DNA of 64,000 bases from Brassica napus (taxonomy: Eukaryota > Streptophyta > Magnoliopsida > Brassicales > Brassicaceae): assembly GCF_020379485.1 (NCBI RefSeq), contig NC_063436.1:21760423-21824422 (forward strand), in the 5' to 3' direction. Both the position numbers and the translations under genes were made by a program. The notes under the pieces are model-generated. The model saw only the letters and a list, made by a program, of their open reading frames with translations, searched no databases and was not told the DNA's origin. Below are positions 1-10,521 of this stretch, one piece after another (position 1 is the first letter of the stretch; the number at the start of each line of letters is the position of its first letter).

Positions 1-2944
1 TCACCGGATTTGAACTTCTCAAAAGCAGATAGTGTGCAACTGCAAGTTGGAAGAGAGCATTAGAGCTTAGATGTTAACTATGTTTCGGCAAAAACAAAGG
101 TATACTTACGTCATTGTAAGTATAGGGATGTCGCCTTCTTTCCCCAAGCAGACAATGTCTCCATACCAACCGCCCTGTAAACATGTCCTTACGAATGTAA
201 GTGTCATTATATTACATATCAATCAAACATTTGTTGTCTGACTAACCGAAGCAAGTGGAGTGGATCCTTTCTTCTCTACTAACTGCAGAGTATCTAGATC
301 AAAGAGCGGAGAATCAGAATCTACTTTCAATCCGTTTTCTTGAAATAGAACATCGTTGAACTGCTCAAGCCTGTTGAAGTAAAAAACAAGGAGTAAGCAG
401 ATAAGAAAGCCACGAGAAAGCGAAAGGAACTTAGAGAAGAAAAAGTTACACTTAACGTGATTCTGTACAAACACATGTGAGTTCGATCATTGAGATCACT
501 AAGTGGGTTGATAAAAGCAACTCCTCCTACACCCCAAGTAACTGACGATTCACGTCCAAAGAACAGCCTGTGTGGAAATGATTCCCACATTATTTGCTTT
601 GGTGGAGTTTTATCCATTGAACCAACGCAGACCTTTTTCATTCCCTCAACCTGAAAATAAAACATAGATATGTCAATTTTAAGACCGAAGCTCAGAGTAG
701 AACCTGCACAAAACAATATTTACTTACTTGTCCCCCTTGAATATAGCAAAGGAACCTTGGTTTCCACATGTTGGATCCAAAAGAGGCATACCAAACGTCA
801 ACTTTTGAGAGATCTCTTCTCCAAGATGTAGAGGCAGTATCTACGTGGTGGTTTTCAATGTTGAGTCTCGACATTTGATCCAGGATATCATCAGCGTAGT
901 CTTCAGTTTCAGAGTCGGAGCTTGAGAAAACAATAATCTAGAACGAACAAAACAATTTTCGTGATAAGAGATTCAGAGACTGGCTATAAGAAAAGAAGAT
1001 CAAGCATAAGAAGTTAGCAAAGAAAGGTGCATAACTGGAGTGGGAGTTTTCTGGTCAATAAGGTTCGATGATAATACATCTGCAAGTGAAGGCCAATATG
1101 CAGACAGCTTCTTTCGTACCTAAACCCCACAAGAAACAGATGAGCTTTGTTAACTGGTAACATAGGCATTTATAGAATACTTATGACATGTAGAGACATA
1201 CCGCTTGTATGACACGCCATGTAGACTCGAATGGGTATGCTTCAGAAGAACCTTGAATTGGTTTGTCTTCAAGCAAGACTTGGACGCATGCCAGTGAAGA
1301 CTTTGCAATTGAGTCAAGATTGTACCCTCCCTCTAACGCCAACACAATCTTTCCTTGTGCAAACTCCATCAACTGCAAGAACATTGTTAACACGAATAAG
1401 CTAAACAACCAAACAATTTTATGTTAAATACAAAGGATAGGTCAAGTTCACATCAACACCAACCTTCTTCAACATAACTGAATATCCATATGGTGTTACA
1501 CGACAGCCCCCAAGTGGATCACCAATAGCTGTTAAGAAGAAACTGAAAAGATTACACACCTCTTAACCTTACATATCCTTTTAAAAAATGTTTAAACCTT
1601 ACATATCCTTTTAAAAAATGCTTAAACCGTATATATACCTGCATCAAATCCAGCTGATAACAAAACAATATCAGGATTAAACTCCTTCGCCACAGGGATC
1701 AAGATATGGTCCCATGCGGCAAGATAATCTGCATCTCCACATCTTCCTTGTTCCCATGGAACGTTTATGTTAAACCCTTCACCTGGACCTTCCCCAACCA
1801 TGTTGTAGTCTCCATCATCACCCGCTGGATAGAAGCCTCCGTGCTCGTGCCTAGCCCACAAATGCATTTTCAGTAACTTCCCAAGTACTTTTGAAACAAG
1901 AGTAAGCATCATTAAAACATACCTGTGGACAGAGAAAAACAGTACACGAGGGTCTTTCCAGAACATCTTCTGCGTACCATTTCCGTGATGGACATCCCAA
2001 TCAACAACTAGAATCTTCTTGACACCTAGTTCAGGCTGCATTCAAGAAAAGCAAAAGAGCTTGGGAACAAACACACCAACGAGAATAATAATATCATTAC
2101 AAAAGTCAATACAAGTCCTTACTCTTTCATCAAGTAAATAGCTAGCAGCAACTGCAACATTGTTGAACAAACAGAAACCCATGGCTTCATCTGGCTCAGC
2201 ATGGTGCCCTGGGGGCCTGACAATAGCATACCCACAATCTAACTCTCCTTCTGCAACTTTCTCCGCCAACTGTTAAGTTACACTATCATCATCAAATCCA
2301 ATAGTTCTAACAGTTTCTTCTCTAATGTGAAATATGCAAATAGTATTATTACCTCTACAACAGATCCAGCTGCAAGAAACGCGGCTTCAGATGAACTTCC
2401 ATTCAGATATATTGAATTCCACTGTGAAGCAATCCTGTTTCTCCGGTAATCTTTCTTCTTTGTGCTTAAACTCTTAACTAAACTAACATGGTCCTTTGTG
2501 TGAACCAATTGGAGATGCTTGTCTTCAGCTTTGCTACCACCAAGAACCACACATCTGCAAAAAGGTAGACATTTTACTAAGAGTTTCAAGTAAAAGAACA
2601 TTTACTTCATCAGCATACAAACAATTAGATTCTAAATGTCATACCAAACATGGAAACAGCTAAAAGAATCAGAATTTGAGTAAAATTCTAGGGCTTTATC
2701 ACCAAAACACACACAACAAACAAAAAGAGTAAAGCTTCAACCTTTGAGAGACTCCGGCGAGCTGAAGCTTCTCCCAGATAACTCTGATGCGATCAGGACA
2801 CTCAGGGTGATCCTCTCCGTTAGGTGTGTCGTGTTTGCACATCGTCTCGTCATAAACAAGACCCACCTTTCGATGACTCTTCCCGTCAAGTTCACCGTCA
2901 AAGTCTCTGAAGTTGTTATTAGAAGAGTCGCCGGCCATTGCCAT
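1..2944 (-). CDS. HDA5: Histone deacetylase HDA5-like, class II (3' end beyond window)
   Basis: Zn-dependent lysine deacetylase of the RPD3/HDA1 superfamily. Exons by splice signals: 2742-2944, 2353-2554, 2123-2269, 1923-2035, 1639-1850, 1464-1528, 1202-1372, 1036-1119, 728-937, 457-650, 247-370, 110-174 and 1-39 (partial); all phases agree, giving about 609 codons before the edge. The catalytic domain is complete: [22 protein letters not shown] (metal and charge-relay residues), LLSAGFDA and LEGGYNL. After it comes a divergent C-terminal part (from about residue 400) with [11 protein letters not shown]. The start MAMAGDSS matches my memory of Arabidopsis HDA5 and is the first Met of the open frame. 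HDA18, a tandem neighbour in Arabidopsis as I recall, is not visible upstream. The family acts on histones and on cytoplasmic proteins; which applies here cannot be read. HDA5 versus HDA18 identity is inferred from the N-terminus and synteny. Confidence 0.9.
1561..1620. repeat. Tandem 30-bp duplication in an HDA5 intron
   Basis: Two adjacent 30-bp units (1561-1590 and 1591-1620) differ at only a few bases near their starts. They lie in the intron between the fifth and sixth HDA5 exons and do not touch splice sites. A small slippage-type duplication. Confidence 0.85.
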
Positions 2945-3352
2945 CTCCGGGAAGATGTGAAAGTCTCCGAAGGTGAAGGGTCAACGTGAACTCCGAAGTC
3001 TAAAACGGAGCTTCAAAGTACTTTACTTTTCAATTTTATTATTATTATTTTTTTCCTTTTAACCCTACTTCTGACTTCAGTTCTTTTTTTACTACCATTT
3101 TGATTTTTGGAACTTCTTTGGAGGGAAAGTGGAGATACATTAGCTTCTCAACCAACCACAGCTTGACATGTCACATCTTACATATCATATTATTTCGTTT
3201 CTTCATAGAAGGAGTTTTTGGTTACAATGAAACTCCACTAGTACTTGCTTATGCGATGTCACATTAACACTCAAAAGATCTTCTAATTACTCTCAAAATT
3301 CTAAAAGATATGTACCTACCTCTATCTAAAGCTGTGCTCATCACTGTGACTG
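2945..3352. other. Spacer: HDA5 promoter and 3' flank of the SPOC-RNase H gene
   Basis: 408 bp between the HDA5 start codon and the stop codon of the next minus-strand gene. It must hold the HDA5 promoter and 5' leader plus the 3' region of the neighbour. AT-rich, with an oligo-T stretch near 3030-3060. No ORF or repeat element seen. Confidence 0.6.
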
Positions 3353-5620
3353 TTACTTGATAGCTGCAAGACGGTCTTTCTCCAGAAGATCCACAAGGCC
3401 TAGAGGAGGGTACTCGAAGAAAACCAATCCTTGAATCTGCTCTCCATCTAATCTGCTAGCTAGCCACTCTGCACACGAGTTCTCCTCTTTGGCGACATGG
3501 TAAACGTCACACTCCCAGCTCTTCAATATCATGTCCTTGCACAGTCCCAGAATCGATTTTCTCTTGTAGAAGAGGTCTGGTTTTGTTGTCAGAGCACCGA
3601 GGACGTCAAGGCTCGTCGTCTGCAAGCGGATTCTTCTGCAGCCGCTGTCCCAGAGGAGTTTAAGACCATGGTAGATAGCCAAAAGCACAGCCGCGGCTTC
3701 GGAGATGCTCTTGTGACACCTGCTGTACCCGAACACCCACTTCCCTGACTCGTTACGCACTAATCCAGCGGATCCTGTTAGACCAGAGAGAGCGTTTGAA
3801 GTTCCGTGTATGTTGAGTGTCACCAAGGGTGGTGTCCATATCTTCTCGAAGCCAGGAGGCACGCTAACTTGTTTGTTCGCCTTCTCGAAACCAGGAGGAG
3901 GCGCGTTAACTTCTCTTTTCCGTTTCACTGGTGAGCTTGAGGGAATGCTTTGTGATTCTGCTATTAGCTTGAGAGCTAGATTCGGGGTTGGGTACTCAGT
4001 GTCTATGTCCATGTCAACAACGTCTCTATCAGTTTGATAAGAACTTCCTGGAACAGGTGCTTGTGAGGGTTTGTTATGGAGAAAGAAACCCCAAAGATAG
4101 TTTTCTGCTTTGTACTGCTTCTTGAGGAAGACTGCAACACATATAAAAACAGATGTTATTCTTGGAGCCATTGAGAAATTATGGACAATGTATATATAAT
4201 TATATATACAGTAGAGGCCTACACTGGGAAGTCTTGTCTAATAGTTTGGAGGAGAATATCAACAGCTCTGTGCCGTTTATATTAGCTTTGATCATGGCAT
4301 TGCGAGTCGACATGGCCTCAAACAGATGAGCATGTTCCCTTTTAGAGCTGAAACATACCCTGATAGAACAAGAATGAGAAGCTTTTGTCTGTAGTAGAAA
4401 AGGGCTTTTGAGAGTACCTTCCTGCTTCCTTCTCATCCGAGAAAAGGTACAATTCCACATCTGATAGCCTCGGGCTTCTATTAAACACATCGTTCAGAAT
4501 ATGTCCTGTAGGAAGCAGTTCTACCTCGAGTAACGTTGGCATCGCTTTTGAAAGTCTCAGTGCCTTCCTGCTGATATTGGATGCTGGTTTAGCACAAAAC
4601 TCGCAGTCGAACTCAGGCAGTGAAGCAGAATCCACAATGCGTCCCCTGGTACCAGTGGTTGGAAGAGTAAAGTTCATCATATACAAGCACAACGGAACTG
4701 CATAGCTTAGCTAGTAACTTGTGATTGTGAAGGTCAAAAGATAATTTGGAAGTGTTAGGTAACTCACTTCCAAGTAGGATGCAGAGCTGGTAGATAACGA
4801 AGCAACTCTGAGATTCTTTCATTAGAGGCTGGTTGACATGTCTCCTTGGCATCATGATCTTTAGCTTTATCACCAACTTCTACAACTGTCCCTAGAGAAA
4901 TCAAACAAAACGCAAGACATGTTTCTCAGTCATCTAGTGAAAACAAGTTTAATTAGCAAAGAAAAAGCGGATAAGCAAAAGACCTTCTACAGTATGTGTT
5001 GCAGTAGTAGCTGCTTGTTGTTTAATCCTTGAACGAATCTGCAAAGCACGTGGACTAGGAGGAAGGCCATCCGTAGATTGATGGAAACTTCTTGGATTGG
5101 TTCTCCGTCTAACTGTTGTAGTATTCAAACTCATAGCTGGAAGACCGCACACAATCTTTTTTCTTAAACCTGTTGCAGAATGAGCCGTTACAGATCTTGG
5201 TGGTTCAAAAGTGGGACGAGTCAGGACAGGTCTTGATGCTTCAGGAGTTAGAACAGCCGGGACAGGTCTTAGCGCTTCAGGAATTTTAACAGCCAGAACA
5301 GGTCTTGGTGACTCAGAAGTTGCTCGAGCAATCTTAGGTCTTGGTGACTCAGGAGTTGCTCGAGCAATCTTAGGTCTTGGTGACTCAGGAGTTGCTCGAG
5401 CAATCTTAGGTCTCGGGGATTCAGAAACTGGAGGAACAAGCACTTGATTGAATCCGGAAGATAGTTTAACAGCTTCCTCTGGAGTGATCAACATCACCTT
5501 TGAAGTTCTACGCATTGGAGTCCCTCTGGCAACTGGGTTTGAAGATTCAACCCGCAGTTTACTCCTACCCGGGACTACTTTTATCGAATCTGAAGGCATT
5601 TTGCTGTGACCAGGACTCAT
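3353..5620 (-). CDS. SPOC (AIPP2-type) domain protein fused to a degenerate RNase H domain; no PHD finger
   Basis: Five exons by splice signals: 4984-5620, 4768-4891, 4418-4645, 4223-4359 and 3353-4131; phases sum to 635 codons (634 aa). Residues 1-212 are a basic, Pro/Ser-rich linker with a 12-residue repeat (SPRPKIARATPE). Residues about 250-395 match the SPOC-like domain of plant AIPP2/PAIPP2 PHD proteins (VELLPTGHILNDVF, DVELYLFSDEKE, NGTELLIFSSKLL, NYLWGFFLHNKP). Residues about 477-600 form a plant RNase H-like (RVT_3) domain (SAGLVRNESGKWVFGYSR, HGLKLLWDSGCRRI). The acidic catalytic positions look replaced (NIHG for xxDG, LQTTS for xxTDS, CAEWLA for CADWLA). A TAA lies in frame just 5' of the ATG in the same exon, so no upstream PHD exon can be joined. 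I recall Arabidopsis having a separate RNase H-like gene (At5g61090) here. A chromatin-linked role is inferred from paralogs; function unknown. Confidence 0.75.
5319..5426 (-). repeat. Three tandem 36-bp coding repeats
   Basis: Units at 5319-5354, 5355-5390 and 5391-5426, near identical, encode a repeated 12-residue SPRPKIARATPE motif in the linker of the SPOC-RNase H gene. A more diverged series of similar Ser-Pro-Arg-Pro segments continues at 5215-5318. The linker is basic and probably disordered. Confidence 0.9.
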
Positions 5621-6504
5621 TGCTTACAAATTTAGCAACCTGCAATACGAAATGGGAAGCGAAAAATTAATAAAACTCAAGAATCTAAGAAGAATCTTAC
5701 TCAGAAAACTTCTACTAGCCAACACTATCTATGAACCCATGTCAAAACTGAAAAAAAGTGAAATAAAAATCTTATCTTTTGACATAACCATTACAGAATC
5801 TATGCACCGATGTAACGGTGAATCAGATAAACTAACCAGTAGGATCAAAACACCAAAGATAAAACCCTAGTTTTCAAAGGCTGTTCTTTGCTAATTTGGT
5901 TTTACGACACAAAAAAAAACCAAGGCAATGTCATAAAAAAAAAAAAGGAAACAAAAAGAATCGCATAAAGTCGACACCTTTCGCCTTTATCTTTAGGGCT
6001 TAGTCTGATTGGGGACTTTTAAAACCCTAAGAAAAATTAAAAAAAAAAACATTTTCAGTTTAACTGATGACAACAAAATGTTAGATAAACCGGAGGTTCG
6101 GAGCAGAGAAATCAACCATTTTTCCTTTGTTCGAACTGAAAAAAGAAGTATTTTCGGACAATCGAAAACCATCTATAACTTGTTTTTTGCTTGCGGTGTA
6201 CGGAATAGGAAATGATCAAACGAGCAGGCAAAAAAAAAACCCCGAGGAAAACAGAGTTTAGCGATGGCAAAGAAACAAAGAAGATGGTGTGTTTTAGATA
6301 GCAAACGATTCAGCTTCCTTACCTTGAAATCACAAGCCAGCGTAGGGTTTTTTTTAAATGTTGAGAAGTCGAACAGACAATGTAGAGAGAGAAAGAAAGT
6401 GGACCGATGCGGAAGGTAATTCAGTGTGTGAGAGAGAAAGAGTGGGACAAAGAAGACAGACGATTGTTTAAGTAAATATTGCAATATAAGGACCTCTTAT
6501 TGTA
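5621..6504. other. 5' leader/promoter of the SPOC-RNase H gene
   Basis: An acceptor-like site (TTGCAG on the minus strand, about 5640-5645) just upstream of the start codon implies a 5'-UTR intron, with a noncoding first exon probably around 6300-6420. I searched both strands for a zinc-finger exon like those of the paralogs and found none. Purine-rich stretches near 6390-6440 are typical of a plant leader. No other gene seen. Confidence 0.5.
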
Positions 6505-7748
6505 TCAATACTATTAAAGCTGGAACATGTCCAGTTGATATTAGTTTAGTCCAATAATTATTTTTAATATCAATATTACATCTATTGATAACTGTATTTA
6601 CATTAACTTAAAAATATTCTATAACTGTATTTACTTTAACTTAAAAACTAACCACGTTCTCTTTATATAAAGTTCTATAACGAAACCAGTTATGCTTCTT
6701 CCTGCAAAAGTCTAACAATCAATTTTTCATGATTTAATAGAGTTGCAGAAATTCAGCAAAAAAAAACAGTCATGTTCTCAGAAATTATTCATGCAGTTAT
6801 TTGTAAACTATGAGTCTAAGTTTCCTATTGGCAAGAAATTGTGCTTCTCTTCAACTGCAATAGTTGGATTATTGATTAACCTATTTACATATATCGTTCA
6901 AAAACATTGAGTGCTAGGCAGTGAAATCAAGTTTATCAAAATCATTCAAGTTTTTGTGTGTTAAGATGTTTAAAACTGGATGATAATTAACAAATCTTCA
7001 ATTTTGATGCATAAATGAAAAGGAAACATCAAAAAATTAGGTCGATTATGTTTGCGGCGGTGGAAAAAAATTGCAGAAAGATAGAAACCTTGATAAATGG
7101 AGAAGATAAAGTATTTACATATTTGCCATTAGCGAGAAAAAAAGAAATAAAAAACTAAAAAAACAGATCATGCTGCGAACCCATATAATCTTTGATAATA
7201 GCCGTGTCTTCTACCACTATACCACAATGGTTCATTGACTTTTGCATCAAGATATACATATATATATATACATATATTTTTTTGTAACAAAATATATAAA
7301 AAATTAATTTTTCAAACATTTTTCCGTTTTCGGTGTAGGTTGGGTTTGATATTGGTTTTCGGATATAATATTTTAAAAACTGTTTGAGTATATATGCTAT
7401 TAGATTATGAGACTTTAATTTCCGGGATGATTTCGAATTGGTTCTTTTTATACGAATATTCTTAACTAATTATGATAGGTAACTATTAAGAAAATATAAT
7501 ATTTTGCAAATTTTTGGAATAAAATTAAAAAATAATTTCTAAAATGTATATGACATAAGTGTATAATTATGGAACTTGATATATTTAATATAGTTATCAA
7601 AAATTATATTAAATTAAATTATGATTACAAAAAAACATAAATATTTTTTCTAACGGTTTTACAAAAAACATAAATACCAAAATTAAATTTCTTAAAAAAA
7701 TTAAAAAAAAAGTATACCCGCCCTTCAGAAGGGCGGGTCAGAATCTAG
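6505..7748 (+). mobile_element. Non-autonomous Helitron
   Basis: The 5' end starts TCAATACTATTAAAG after a host A (6504). The 3' end has a GC-rich hairpin (ACCCGCCC-TTCAGAA-GGGCGGGT region, 7716-7738), then CTAG at 7745-7748 before a host T (7749). This is the standard Helitron signature: 5' TC, 3' hairpin plus CTRR, insertion between A and T, no target duplication. The interior is AT-rich without Rep/helicase coding sequence, so it is an ATREP-like non-autonomous copy. It lies between the first and second members of the PHD/SPOC family. The 3' end is firm; the 5' end is chosen by motif. Confidence 0.7.
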
Positions 7749-8612
7749 TAATCTTTTAAAACGAGCTGAATTTTCTTAAACATTGCATTGAAAGGCCAAC
7801 CCGAACATTTAATCATATTGATTTATATTAAACATGGACGTTCGGATGTCCAATCGAATTTAGTTGGGGTTGAATTGGGATTCAGTTATTTGGGGGTGGG
7901 GAGAGGAGAGGGGTTTCGAATATCCATTTGGTTCGGATAAAAACCATAACCCGAAATATCTAGAACAAGACTCGGTATCCGATTTGAAATAAAAGACCAA
8001 ATTGTTTGCTTAAGTAAACAAATACACTCATATTGTGTAAACTTTTTGAAAGAGATGACTTTTCTTAAATTTTGTATGAAAAGCTCACCTGAACGAATTT
8101 CTTCTGGTTAACTTACTCAACACTTTTTTAACACTCTAAATCATCTTCTTGTTAATATTAGTAACAATTTCTTATTTTAATTAATTTAAATAATTAAAAA
8201 TGACATAGTTTTCAGTGTTTTTTTCTTAACTAATTTTTTTAAATAGTAATACTAAATTAATAATATTAAAACAAGTAAAATTACAAAACTTCAAATACAA
8301 TACAATACTACCATTCAACACTGCAAATAAAAACACACAACTTAATTAGTATAATAGTTTATTAATACAATAGTTGATTGGTTTTGACACTAATAATCGT
8401 TGGAATTTGGATAGTTAAAAGAAAAATCAGTAGAAATTTGGGTTTAGGATGTATTATTGTGATATATTTAAACAAAAAGGAAGTTTTAATACGCAGAAAA
8501 TAATAAAGAATAATATTAAAAATATTAAAAATTTGATTTGATGTATCCAAATAAAATGAGACTTTGATATAAATTTTCAGAAAATATAGTTTACTACGAA
8601 ATAATTGAGCTC
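7749..8612. other. Repeat-derived AT-rich spacer
   Basis: No gene. At 7860-7990 is a segment related to 10160-10330 (shared words such as AGAACAAGACTC and GGATT/TTCGG runs), so it is probably a decayed copy of a dispersed repeat. The remainder (8000-8600) is AT-rich without recognizable termini. Confidence 0.4.
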
Positions 8613-8615
8613 TAA

Positions 8616-9597
8616 GAGCACCTCCAACCATTTAGAATTTTTATTAGAGCTCTATCAAAAAAGCAATATAAAATTAATAATTTATTTAGAATTAAGTTAA
8701 ATAATAAATATTTGGACATTTAAAAAAAATCTAACAAATCATAGGTGGACATGTGGGCTTTGGGTATTTGGAAAAGTTCTCAAAGTTGTTTCGGAGAGAA
8801 ACTAATTCTAACCTCTCTCTCTTTTTTCTAAATTTTATTTTATTTTAAAATAGTTTGGAAACTCTTCTTAATACTACCATTGTAAGTAGGGGTGGGCACT
8901 TTACCCGATATCCGAAGTGGCACCCGAACCCGATCCGAAAAACCCGAACCGAAACCCGAACCGAAGTAGCAAAATACCCGAACGGGTATTGAATAAGGAG
9001 AGATTGGATACCCGAACCCGAACGGGTAATACCCGAACCCGAATGGATATCCGAAGATAACCGAACATATGTATAATTAACCTTATATTTCTAGTTTACA
9101 TCTCTCATTTTATATAAAATATTTATATTGATACTACACATACTTTAAGTTCATATGATATACATACAATTACGGAAAAAAGGATTTGCTACTCACTTAA
9201 AATACATGTCAAGTTTTTTATTTCAAAAATTAACAAAAAGTTACAACCAAATTTTTTTTTAAAAATAACTAAATTAGTGTCTTTTTAGTTTTAAAATATT
9301 ATGTCCAAATCTATTAACCATTCAATCTATGAAAAACAAAAAATTAGTTAACTTAAAGTTATACTTTTAAATACAAGAAACTTGAGAAATGAAAATTTTA
9401 ATTTTTTTTTTCAAAATCTAAATATCCGAACCCGATCCGAAATAACCGAATCCGAACTAAAAATATCTGAACCCGACCCGAAGTACAGAAATACCCGAAC
9501 GGGTTCTACACCTCTATACCGAAATACCCGAAAATCCGAAATACCCGACCCGAACCCGAACGGGTACCCGAACGCCCACCCCTAATTGTAAGTGCTC
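8616..9597. mobile_element. Tourist/Harbinger-like MITE (outer), split by a hAT MITE
   Basis: Left end GAGCACCTCCAACCAT at 8616, right end CATTGTAAGTGCTC ending 9597, flanked on both sides by TAA (8613-8615 and 9598-9600). The terminus resembles the GAGCATCTCCAAC end of the MITE at 9857. Removing the inner element at 8887-9584 leaves an outer element of about 280 bp. The 3-bp TAA/TTA duplication suits PIF/Harbinger-type MITEs. Superfamily is inferred from terminus and target size. Confidence 0.55.
8887..9584. mobile_element. hAT-type MITE with CCCGAA-rich interior
   Basis: Terminal inverted repeats TAGGGGTGGGC (8887-8897) and GCCCACCCCTA (9574-9584), flanked by the 8-bp duplication ATTGTAAG at 8879-8886 and 9585-9592. 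An 8-bp target duplication and a TAGGG-type terminus are hAT hallmarks. Both arms contain imperfect CCCGAACC/CCGAAATA repeats; the centre is AT-rich. No transposase frame, so non-autonomous. A related copy lies at 63002-63435 and a decayed one at 58516-58984. Confidence 0.85.
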
Positions 9598-9856
9598 TAA
9601 TAATTAAGAAAATACAAATTTTTAAAAATAATAACAAATGAAAATATAATACCTCCAAAATATATAATTTTATGTCAGATTCTGGTCCATTCTTCCAACT
9701 ATTTTTGCACCCAAACGTTACCATGTGTCATTGTAGATCATATTACTTTGGTATTTAAACCAAATTAATCCTTATATGTTTTCAACAATTTAATTGTTCA
9801 TACTATAGATTAAACAGTTGAATGAGAGATTTAACAACCTCATTCCTATTGCCTTA

Positions 9857-10046
9857 GAGCATCTCCAACATCACTCCATATTTTACTCCAAAATTGAGAA
9901 AATAGAGTGGGAAATGGAGTGAAGAACAAAAAATAAAAGCATTACTCTATAAATGAAGTAATCCTTTTATTTTTTGTTCATTACTCCATTTCCTACTCCA
10001 GTTTCTCAATTTTAGAGTAAAATATGGAGTGAGGTTGGAGATGCCC
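9857..10046. mobile_element. Tourist/Harbinger-like foldback MITE
   Basis: A 190-bp near-palindrome: left arm begins GAGCATCTCCAAC, right arm ends GTTGGAGATGCCC, with TTA on both sides (9854-9856 and 10047-10049). Most of the element folds on itself (ACTCCATATTTTACTCC against GGAGTAAAATATGGAGT). No coding capacity. A related element is at about 60694-60945. Confidence 0.8.
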
Positions 10047-10521
10047 TTAGTAAACTTTTCATTGTTAATAGAATAAATGTAGAATATTTCTATAGAATTC
10101 AACCATATTATTTTTCTAATACCGAATTCAGAGTTGATATAAGTTTCTTTTAAAATTTAATTTTTTGGATTTTTTGGATATCAATGTTTGGATTCGGTTG
10201 AGAAAAAACTCATGACTCAAAATATCGTAGAACAAGACTCATTTTGTATTTATAACGAATTTAATTCAGTTTTGAATTTATTTTTATCGAGTCAGTTAGG
10301 TTTGAGTTTTTGAGTTTGGTTTATTTGCTCACCAGGCTTTATACCAATCACATTAACTTTTTTGGCTAAAACTTCAACTTCAACCACATTGACTTAGTGA
10401 ATAGAAATATAAAAAACAAAACAACTGATAATCCATATGAGAGGATAATTCCTAATGAAACAATTTTTCGAGTTAAAAGTTTAGCTATTCACAACTTTTT
10501 GTCTTATAAATTTGTTTCTAT
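10047..10521. other. AT-rich spacer with decayed repeat
   Basis: No gene. The part at 10160-10330 resembles 7860-7990 and is probably a decayed dispersed repeat. The last 14 bases (10508-10521) are the left target duplication of the LINE that follows. Confidence 0.4.

Noticed and set aside
5211..5447. Plus-strand open frame over the 36-bp repeats
   Set aside because: Antisense shadow of the SPOC-RNase H linker; exists only because the repeat unit is open on both strands.
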